DNA of 5,054 bases, taken from Deltaproteobacteria bacterium. Its GTDB lineage: Bacteria > Desulfobacterota > DSM-4660 > Desulfatiglandales > B25-G16. Under the pieces are notes generated by a model. The model saw only the letters and a list, made by a program, of their open reading frames with translations. It did not search any database and was not told where the DNA came from. Shown here in pieces: positions 1 to 4,263 of the stretch (position 1 is the stretch's first letter; the number at the start of each line of letters is the position of its first letter). The DNA is taken from the NCBI GenBank assembly GCA_020348625.1, contig CP070752.1, positions 1,492,266 through 1,497,319 on the forward strand. The letters run 5' to 3'. A program made the translations under genes and the position numbers.

Positions 1-80
1 ACATTCACTACAGTCGGGGGTTTCAGGTAGGCATAATCTACAGCCGGGGGGTCTAAAACTGGAAGATCAAATTTTTTCAT
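1..80 (-). CDS. N-terminal fragment of an unrecognised protein, cut by the left edge
   Basis: Twenty-six codons plus two bases of an open frame start at the ATG at 78-80 and continue off the left edge. The start is chosen because a full AGGAGG lies at 89-94, eight bases upstream, which is ideal spacing. A second in-frame ATG nine codons earlier (105-107) is possible and would add MALKEEVRQ; a purine-rich GGAGG stands 11 bases before it. An in-frame TAA shortly upstream limits any further extension. The visible peptide begins MKKFDLPVLDPP and contains an internal repeat ten residues apart, L-D-P-P-A-V then L-K-P-P-T-V, encoded by a 30-nt DNA repeat. No signal peptide or membrane segment is visible. 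I do not recognise the family. It lies on the same strand as the Gfo/Idh gene, 405 bp downstream, with its own likely promoter, so it is probably a separate unit. Confidence 0.6.
   Translation of the reverse strand, partial: MKKFDLPVLDPPAVDYAYLKPPTVVN
8..50. repeat. Two-copy direct repeat, 30-nt period
   Basis: CTACAGTCGGGGG at 8-20 and CTACAGCCGGGGG at 38-50 agree at 12 of 13 bases and are spaced exactly 30 nt apart. They lie inside the partial gene at the left edge and encode a ten-residue peptide repeat on the minus strand. Only two units are visible, and more could lie beyond the edge. Confidence 0.6.
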
Positions 81-88
81 CTGACGTA

Positions 89-94
89 CCTCCT
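89..94 (-). promoter_or_regulatory. Strong ribosome binding site for the left-edge gene
   Basis: The minus strand reads AGGAGG eight bases before the ATG at 78-80. It favours that start over the in-frame ATG at 105-107, because in the longer version this site would lie inside the coding sequence. Confidence 0.6.
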
Positions 95-237
95 CTTTTA
101 GTGCCATATGCTGCTCTTCCTCCCTCCAGTTCCCAGGTTTTTATTAGCGCTTCCACCTCTCACCTCACTACAAAGCCTCATTAAGAAATTTTGATCAATC
201 TCTCAAGTTTCGCTTCGAACTACTTTCATATACTTCC

Positions 238-263
238 AGTGTTTTTCTTATTTCTAAGACACT
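238..263 (-). other. Leader hairpin with GAAA tetraloop
   Basis: On the minus strand an outer stem AGTGT (263-259) pairs with ACACT (242-238). An inner stem CTTA (258-255) pairs with TAAG (250-247) around a GAAA loop (254-251), with four unpaired A residues (246-243) between the stems on the 3' side. It would lie early in the transcript of the left-edge gene. No run of U follows it, so it is not a typical terminator. Its function is unknown. Confidence 0.35.
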
Positions 264-302
264 ACCATCCCTGTATGTACTTGTAAACTGAAGGGGAAAT
301 TG

Positions 303-331
303 ATGTTCCCATGCGTTAAAATAATTGTCAA
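303..331 (-). promoter_or_regulatory. Sigma70-type promoter candidate for the left-edge gene
   Basis: A perfect -35 box TTGACA lies at 326-331, followed by a 17-bp spacer and a weaker -10 GAACAT at 303-308. The -10 is preceded by TGG, an extended -10 arrangement. It points left and would start transcription near 296, giving an untranslated leader of roughly 190-215 nt before the gene at 1-80 or 1-107. The -10 matches the consensus at only three of six positions. Confidence 0.5.
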
Positions 332-485
332 GAAAAAATCTCCTTAAGTGAAAACAGCGAAGTTCAAATTCTTTTCATAGTGCTCAACCATGTTTAAAAC
401 TGGGCGGTTGATGATAGCCATCAAATTTGTAAATCTTCAGGTCATGTATTGTCAGCTCCTTTTAAGATATCTCCCCATAAGGCGA

Positions 486-1574
486 CTACGAGCGTGGCAG
501 AAAACCTTCCGGAGCGGAACCGGCCGGCGGAAAATCGACCCAGGTGCCAAGCGCGCTGGAGATTTTGACGGCGTCGATGAATTGCTGGTGTGCAAGACCA
601 TCTTCGAAGTTGGGGGAGGGCGAGGTGCCCTGATCAATACCAGTAGCTAATTCGTCAAGAAGAAGGAGAAATGGGGAGATCCGATGGTTATCAGCGGTAC
701 GCGGTAGCTCCGGGAGATCAACCGGTCGCAAATCTTCGCCACCCCTTGAAGCGAGCAGCCGTTGATCGTTGTCGATCAGAAGCGTGCCCTCACTGCCAAG
801 GGCGGTGACGGAAAAGCCGGTAGAGGGATTGGCGGTAGAGGTGCAGTCGAAAAAGACTTCCGCGCCGTTGCCCATATCGAGCACGGCAAGGAATGAATCA
901 TCGGCAGTAACGGTGCGATTGCCTTTGCCATCCGGGAGGGGCCTCTCCGAGACAAAAACGCTCAGTTTGCCCCAGACGCGTTTGGGCAGGCCCAACCAGT
1001 GCTGTACGGCATCAAAGTAATGGGACCCGAGGGCACCGAGCAGCCCACCACCTTTTTGAAAATCGTTCCACCAATGCCACTCTCGTTTTGGGTCTGTGAA
1101 CCAGCCCTGATGGAGGCGGATGACTAGACGGCGTAGCTGGCCGATATGACCTTCTCGGATCAATTCGCTGAACCTCTTACGGGGTGGAGTATGGCGAAAC
1201 TCGTGGTCTATCATTGCCGTAAGCCCGGTTTCATCGGCCCGGTCGAGCATTTGTCGTGCTTCCTCCGCATTGAGCGCCATTGGCTTCTCGCAGAACACGT
1301 GCAGCCCTTTTTCGAAGGCCGCCAGCGTCATCTCGCAGTGGAGGTGTGGCGGGGTAACGATGGAGAGTAAATCAAAATCACCCGCGGCAACTAATTCGCG
1401 CCAATCGGTATACCAACGCTCGATGCCGAATTTTTCCGCTACCTTTCGCGTACGATTGGGGTCCCGCGCCGCGATTGCGACCACGTTAAAGCGGGGATGG
1501 AGTTGAAACCCTGGAATTTGCACAGAATCGGCAAAACCCGTTCCGATTATAGCAACATCGCAGCTGGTAGTCAT
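486..1574 (-). CDS. Gfo/Idh/MocA family NAD(P)-dependent oxidoreductase
   Basis: A 362-residue protein of normal length for this family of sugar, inositol and related alcohol dehydrogenases. Residues 5-120 form the Rossmann domain: a glycine-rich turn G-T-G-F-A at 11-15 after a hydrophobic strand, then the signature C-E-K-P at 95-98, whose Lys97 is the usual catalytic lysine. The C-terminal alpha/beta domain holds G-G-G-L-L-G-A-L-G-S-H at 175-185, followed by Asp188 and Trp193. The aspartate often found four residues before the active-site histidine is alanine here (Ala181), while His185 is kept. The start at 1574 is set by AGGAGG at 1579-1584; the frame is open further upstream, but a promoter candidate lies inside that extension. 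There is no signal peptide, so it is cytoplasmic. The substrate cannot be told. By eye it is richer in G+C than the ATC-hydrolase gene. Confidence 0.93.
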   Translation of the reverse strand: MTTSCDVAIIGTGFADSVQIPGFQLHPRFNVVAIAARDPNRTRKVAEKFGIERWYTDWRELVAAGDFDLLSIVTPPHLHCEMTLAAFEKGLHVFCEKPMALNAEEARQMLDRADETGLTAMIDHEFRHTPPRKRFSELIREGHIGQLRRLVIRLHQGWFTDPKREWHWWNDFQKGGGLLGALGSHYFDAVQHWLGLPKRVWGKLSVFVSERPLPDGKGNRTVTADDSFLAVLDMGNGAEVFFDCTSTANPSTGFSVTALGSEGTLLIDNDQRLLASRGGEDLRPVDLPELPRTADNHRISPFLLLLDELATGIDQGTSPSPNFEDGLAHQQFIDAVKISSALGTWVDFPPAGSAPEGFLPRS

Positions 1575-1578
1575 AAGA

Positions 1579-1584
1579 CCTCCT
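1579..1584 (-). promoter_or_regulatory. Ribosome binding site fixing the Gfo/Idh start
   Basis: The minus strand reads AGGAGG four bases before the ATG at 1572-1574. The encoded protein then begins directly with the Rossmann strand. This rejects the longer frame starting at 1676, whose extra 34 residues resemble no part of the family. Confidence 0.75.
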
Positions 1585-1667
1585 TTGTATGGGTTAGACC
1601 TGAGAAAGATCAGATACATCCGCAACACATACTTTACCCGCTCACCACGAATTAAAAAACAAAACTT

Positions 1668-1695
1668 CTTATACATGGAATCGGCAAAAACTCAA
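1668..1695 (-). promoter_or_regulatory. Sigma70-type promoter candidate for the Gfo/Idh gene
   Basis: On the minus strand TTGAGT (1690-1695) and TATAAG (1668-1673) are separated by 16 bp, matching the consensus at nine of twelve positions. A transcript would begin near 1661, about 87 nt before the start codon. It sits between the Gfo/Idh relic and the intact gene, so the intact gene need not depend on read-through from the hydrolase genes. Confidence 0.45.
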
Positions 1696-1746
1696 GGTCA
1701 TCCGATCACATCGAGTTCTACGTTTACAGCTGGATTGGCTCTATTT

Positions 1747-1908
1747 TCACCGCACCGTACGGCCGGCAGAAGCCAACTCAATGATCGCGGAAGTTCCCTG
1801 AACCACAAGTAATCCCTCTTCACCGGAGGCGTGGAACTCCTCACCTCGCTCAATGGCTCGGTTGAAGGCCTCGGTCTGGAGTTTATACAGAGTCAATTGG
1901 TTCAGAAA
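1747..1908 (-). pseudogene. C-terminal remnant of a second Gfo/Idh/MocA dehydrogenase
   Basis: The minus strand is open from the codon after a TGA at 1909-1911 to a TGA at 1747-1749, with no ATG. From about 1890 the 47-residue translation reads LYKLQTEAFNRAIERG, then E-E-F-H-A-S-G-E-E-G-L-L, then A-I-I-E-L-A-S-A-G-R-T-V-R. This is the usual ending of Gfo/Idh proteins: a helix with A-F-x-x-A-I, a loop with (S/T)-G-E-(D/E)-G-L, and a last helix with an S-A-x-x-G-x-x-V tail. It matches the last 50 or so residues of the intact downstream dehydrogenase only loosely, so it comes from a different paralogue. The N-terminal 300 or so residues are missing, and the M20 gene ends where the remnant begins (stop codon 1902-1904). 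It is too short and start-less to work. A possible partner fragment lies at 3957-4091. Confidence 0.75.
1863..1878. repeat. Direct repeat, left copy, flanking the two hydrolase genes
   Basis: TGAAGGCCTCGGT at 1863-1875 recurs exactly at 3956-3968. With three more bases the match is 15 of 16 (CTG here, TTG there). On the minus strand it encodes Q-T-E-A-F at the start of the Gfo/Idh tail remnant. It lies 24 bp beyond the M20 stop codon. Confidence 0.6.
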
Positions 1909-3248
1909 TCACTCAATATCGTGGCCATGAACTTTATGCAATCAAGATATTCGCCTATGACCACGTTCTCATTGTGTCCATGGGCCTGCGATGTTGTCCT
2001 CCCCAGCCCCGTGCCGGCCAGAGGAATATGGAGATAGTTCGTCACAATCCAACATGGCGTCCCCCCGATACCCTGGACCTTTATGACAGCCTCTTTTCGG
2101 TAGAATTCCATAGAAGCCTTCTGAATAGCCTTCACGATTTCACTGTCCGCAGGTGGCCGACACGGTTCCGAAGTAGCAAAAGGCTGAGACATCTCGACAT
2201 CCGAGAACCCGTACTTGTCCAGATGGTGTCGTATCTTCTCGTAGATTTCCATCGGATTCTGATTCGGAACGAGGCGAAGATCCATTCTCGCTCTCGCTTC
2301 AGAAGGAATCACTGTCTTCATTCCCTTTCCCATGTACCCTCCGGAGATGCCGCTCACGTTGAAAGAGGGCTCCATGAGATACCTCTTGATGAGATCCCTG
2401 CCTTTGAGACCGAGCACAAAGCCCCTCATCTCGAAATGCCGCAGGCACGCCTCCTCGTCAAAAGTGGGCATCTTCCTTAAGAGATCCTCCTCCTTCTCCG
2501 TGATGGGGATGATACTATCGTAGAATCCCTCAATCAATACCTTTTCATGGGGCCCCTTCATAGAGGTGATGGCCCACAGGAGTCGCCAACAAGCACTCTC
2601 ATAGATTTGGGCATAAGATGAGTGGAAATCGACGTTTGAAGTGCGGACCTTAAGCTCGAAACTCAAAAGGCCCTTGTTGCCCAGGTCGATGACGGGCTCG
2701 TCAGGACGATCCTTCCACGCTCCATCCTCCCAAATGCATCCGTCCGAACGGAGTAGATCCTTATGCGAGAGGACGAACGTCAGGAGGTTCGGGCTTCCGA
2801 TCTCCTCCTCACCATCGAAGAGGAATTTCACCGTCACGGGGAGCTCCCCCCTTGTTCTCAAAATCGACTCTACTGCCTTCAGGCGACTGAGCATGTTGCC
2901 CTTGTTGTCAGTCGCCCCTCTGGCCCAGACACGGCCATCGAGAATTTCCGCTTCGAATGGCGGCGAATCCCACTTCTCCACTGGATCTGGGGGCTGAACA
3001 TCATAATGGTTATAAAACATGAGCGTCCGGTCGGTTCGTCCTCGGATGACTCCAGTGACAATGGGATTGCCAGGCGTTTCATGCACGTCCGTCTCGATAC
3101 CGATGTTCTCCATTTCCTCCTTCAGGAGCTGAACCATTTCCTTAATACCTACGCCCTCTGACGAAATACTCGGTTGGCGGCAGAAGCGCCGCAAAGTCTC
3201 AACCAGGACCTCTGCATTGCTATCAACGTAGTCATAAACTTCATCCAT
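1902..3248 (-). CDS. M20 family metallopeptidase (carnosinase/CPG2-type dipeptidase)
   Basis: A 448-residue zinc metallohydrolase of normal length for M20 dipeptidases. The catalytic domain is residues 1-190 and 315-448, with an inserted dimerisation (lid) domain between. Likely metal-centre residues are His81 and Asp83 in N-H-Y-D-V-Q-P, bridging Asp114 in G-A-T-D-N-K-G, general base Glu148 and ligand Glu149 in D-G-E-E-E-I-G-S, Asp175 after C-I-W-E, and His423 in A-H-G-H-N-E. The lid has D-F-H-S-S at 207-211, like the D-L-H-S-G of the family. It would hydrolyse a peptide or related amide bond in the cytoplasm; no signal peptide is present. The H-Y-D-V-Q-P form is that of dipeptidases rather than of N-carbamoyl amino acid hydrolases. 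The ATG at 3248 has GAGAGG eight bases upstream. It lies 94 bp behind the ATC-hydrolase-like gene, probably in one transcript. Confidence 0.93.
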   Translation of the reverse strand: MDEVYDYVDSNAEVLVETLRRFCRQPSISSEGVGIKEMVQLLKEEMENIGIETDVHETPGNPIVTGVIRGRTDRTLMFYNHYDVQPPDPVEKWDSPPFEAEILDGRVWARGATDNKGNMLSRLKAVESILRTRGELPVTVKFLFDGEEEIGSPNLLTFVLSHKDLLRSDGCIWEDGAWKDRPDEPVIDLGNKGLLSFELKVRTSNVDFHSSYAQIYESACWRLLWAITSMKGPHEKVLIEGFYDSIIPITEKEEDLLRKMPTFDEEACLRHFEMRGFVLGLKGRDLIKRYLMEPSFNVSGISGGYMGKGMKTVIPSEARARMDLRLVPNQNPMEIYEKIRHHLDKYGFSDVEMSQPFATSEPCRPPADSEIVKAIQKASMEFYRKEAVIKVQGIGGTPCWIVTNYLHIPLAGTGLGRTTSQAHGHNENVVIGEYLDCIKFMATILSDF

Positions 3249-3342
3249 GACCGCGTCCTCTCATCTGATTTCACCTAATACCTTTAGATCATTTCTCTTC
3301 GGTAAATGGTAGTTCTTCCACAAGTTCTACGCCATGTATTCC
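3249..3342 (-). other. Short gap between the two hydrolase genes
   Basis: These 94 bp contain no clear promoter, terminator or reading frame. The short direct repeat AGTTCT appears twice near 3310-3328. The M20 gene is probably reached by read-through from the ATC-hydrolase-like gene. Confidence 0.4.
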
Positions 3343-3921
3343 CTATGACTTGTCGATATAAAACCAGTCTTTATCTTCAGCGAAAAAATCCTCTCTCTCT
3401 TTTTCTGTCGTAGGTTTGATTTCCAATTCGCAGAAATCATTGCCATCTGGGACTGTCTTGGTGTGTGCGAGCTTGTAGCGTGGATTGTATGCCATATATT
3501 TTGCCGGGTCCATATAACAATAAAGTCGCCCAAGTTTCTCCTCCCCGTAATCCTTCCACACTTCAGCAAAGGTGCACCCATATGACCGGAACTTCCTTAC
3601 ACCTTCAACCTCAACGGTTTCAATTCGATCGTGGAGGGCAGGAAAATCTGCAAACGCATACGAATCATTCTTATTGAAATTCTCTGGAATCACTTCCAGG
3701 CCTTTCATTACTATCTCTTCCTTCACTTTTTCCCCAATTCTTTTTCCATAATTTTTTATGACTCTTGAGATAAGCTTCATCCCCTTTTTTTCGCCGAGTT
3801 CGTCAATGATGCCTCTTGCATAACATATATGCAATAGTGCTGCCCTCCGAGCGATACTTCGAATAATTTTTGTAGCTTCACTTAGAGGAACCACCTCATT
3901 TTTTCCCGCTTTTTTCTTCAT
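3343..3921 (-). CDS. L-2-amino-thiazoline-4-carboxylic acid (ATC) hydrolase family protein
   Basis: A 192-residue soluble protein whose second half has the pattern I associate with the ATC hydrolase family. It has Y-G-C-T-F-A-E-V-W at 114-122, L-Y-C-Y-M-D at 133-138, a tyrosine/proline segment Y-M-A-Y-N-P at 142-147, then D-G-N-D-F-C at 159-164. The three cysteines, 116, 135 and 164, are its only ones apart from Cys33. The N-terminal half is helical and lysine-rich. The characterised Pseudomonas enzyme opens the thiazoline ring of L-ATC to give N-carbamoyl-L-cysteine, but most relatives are untested, so the substrate is uncertain. The ATG at 3921 has AAGGAG five bases upstream. It is the first gene of a likely two-gene unit with the M20 hydrolase and is divergent from the molybdoenzyme gene. 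By eye it is clearly more AT-rich than the M20 and Gfo/Idh genes. Confidence 0.8.
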   Translation of the reverse strand: MKKKAGKNEVVPLSEATKIIRSIARRAALLHICYARGIIDELGEKKGMKLISRVIKNYGKRIGEKVKEEIVMKGLEVIPENFNKNDSYAFADFPALHDRIETVEVEGVRKFRSYGCTFAEVWKDYGEEKLGRLYCYMDPAKYMAYNPRYKLAHTKTVPDGNDFCELEIKPTTEKEREDFFAEDKDWFYIDKS

Positions 3922-3955
3922 GGCTTCTCCTTCCTTGAAGTTAGGTTTATTGTGG

Positions 3956-3971
3956 TGAAGGCCTCGGTTTG
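3956..3971. repeat. Direct repeat, right copy, flanking the two hydrolase genes
   Basis: This is the second copy of TGAAGGCCTCGGT (3956-3968), 15 of 16 over the longer stretch, in the same orientation as the copy at 1863-1878 and 2,093 bp from it. It lies 34 bp before the ATC-hydrolase start codon. On the minus strand it again encodes Q-T-E-A-F, here at the end of a possible Gfo/Idh fragment. Confidence 0.6.
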
Positions 3972-4091
3972 CTTAAGATCACCATATCTCGTGGTCTGCC
4001 GGGTTTGCGATAAATACAAGTTATTAAAATAATCATATATTATCACCGTTTTCAAGGACAAAAGGTACACATTGTGGATTTCAGTATTCGG
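3957..4091 (-). pseudogene. Possible decayed internal segment of a Gfo/Idh dehydrogenase
   Basis: In one open minus-strand frame the translation includes P-N-T-E-I-H-N-V-Y, then K-T-V-I-I-Y-D-Y-F-N-N-L, and ends L-K-Q-T-E-A-F. Many Gfo/Idh proteins carry, at the matching place before the final helices, a pattern like P-K-E-x-I-E-V-F, G-K-x-x-V-I-D-D-F-x-x-L and then E-x-x-A-F. The order and spacing agree, with small insertions. The Q-T-E-A-F codons equal those at the start of the tail remnant at 1747-1908. No clear dehydrogenase sequence is seen further upstream, and the base composition is AT-rich, so if it is a relic it is badly decayed. The resemblance is from memory of the family and could be chance. 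Confidence 0.3.
4026..4055 (-). promoter_or_regulatory. Promoter candidate for the ATC-hydrolase/M20 unit
   Basis: On the minus strand TTGAAA (4050-4055) is followed by an 18-bp AT-rich spacer and TATTTT (4026-4031). The match is nine of twelve, and the leader would be about 98 nt. The surrounding AT-rich sequence offers several other weak -10 elements, such as GATAAT just downstream of the -35, so the exact site is uncertain. Confidence 0.35.
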
Positions 4092-4118
4092 TCCATGGTG
4101 GAGTGGATACCGTTGAAT

Positions 4119-4141
4119 AAAGTGTAAAGATTTATCACTTT
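4119..4141. promoter_or_regulatory. Imperfect palindrome, possible operator
   Basis: AAAGTGTAAA (4119-4128) and TTTATCACTTT (4131-4141) are inverted copies around a GA centre, with one extra T in the right arm. The ten-base arms and the position in a divergent intergenic region suit a dimeric regulator site. An RNA hairpin is also possible, but no T-run follows on either strand. Confidence 0.35.
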
Positions 4142-4203
4142 TGAATGACGATATTTTGCATGGCGATACAGCAAATTCTGAGCTCGTTCTCATCCGAAAT
4201 TTC

Positions 4204-4209
4204 TATAGT
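4204..4209 (+). promoter_or_regulatory. Possible -10 box for the molybdoenzyme gene
   Basis: TATAGT matches the consensus at five of six positions and lies 54 bp before the start codon. No convincing -35 box stands 16-18 bp upstream, so any promoter here would probably need an activator. The palindrome at 4225-4237 would fall just inside the transcript. Confidence 0.2.
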
Positions 4210-4224
4210 TTAGTGTCTTGCAAA

Positions 4225-4237
4225 ATGCCATTGGCAT
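4225..4237. promoter_or_regulatory. Palindrome ATGCCA-T-TGGCAT, possible operator
   Basis: This is a perfect 6-bp inverted repeat around a single base, ending 26 bp before the molybdoenzyme start codon. It suits a repressor site or a small hairpin near the ribosome binding site. No known regulator is recognised from it. Confidence 0.3.
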
Positions 4238-4263
4238 GTAGTAGATTATAAGCCGAGGATACC

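Larger units (their letters stand above)
108..485. other. Gene-free leader region between the left-edge gene and the Gfo/Idh gene
   Basis: Neither strand has a convincing reading frame here. The plus-strand frame starting at 390 runs antisense into the dehydrogenase gene and has no recognisable content. The stretch is AT-rich in its right half. It holds a minus-strand promoter candidate (303-331), a hairpin (238-263) and, closer to the left-edge gene, several purine-rich GGAGG-like tracts on the minus strand. I found no convincing intrinsic terminator after the dehydrogenase stop at 486. Confidence 0.6.
3922..4263. other. Divergent intergenic region between the ATC-hydrolase-like and molybdoenzyme genes
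   Basis: This 342-bp AT-rich region lies between two start codons that face away from each other. It holds a direct-repeat copy (3956-3971), a possible decayed Gfo/Idh segment (3957-4091), a minus-strand promoter candidate (4026-4055), two palindromes (4119-4141 and 4225-4237) and a plus-strand -10-like TATAGT (4204-4209). A minus-strand frame of 91 codons spans 3918-4193 and overlaps the hydrolase start by ATGA, but it has no ribosome binding site and looks like decayed sequence. Confidence 0.5.

Noticed and set aside
8..50. Two similar units 30 nt apart as a possible CRISPR edge
   Set aside because: The repeated part is only 13 bases, imperfect, and lies in phase inside a reading frame with a good ribosome binding site.
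1575..1676. Upstream extension of the Gfo/Idh gene to the ATG at 1676
   Set aside because: The extra 34 residues are unlike the family, a strong ribosome binding site stands before the ATG at 1574, and a promoter -10 box falls inside the extension.
1740..1760. CCGTACGG and nearby GC-rich sequence as a terminator for the M20 or relic transcript
   Set aside because: The palindrome is too short, has no loop, and is not followed by a run of T on the minus strand.
1974..2480. A 168-codon plus-strand frame opposite the M20 gene
   Set aside because: It is a shadow of the M20 coding sequence: it shows no domain pattern and is antisense to a gene with complete catalytic motifs.
4154..4173. TGGCGATACAGC on the plus strand as a possible sigma54 promoter
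   Set aside because: The GG and GC elements are two bases too close together for a -24/-12 promoter.
3918..4193. A 91-codon minus-strand frame overlapping the ATC-hydrolase start by ATGA, as if translationally coupled
   Set aside because: It has no ribosome binding site at its ATG, its composition looks non-coding, and the promoter candidate lies inside it. Part of it may be a Gfo/Idh relic, so it is described as such instead of as an active gene.
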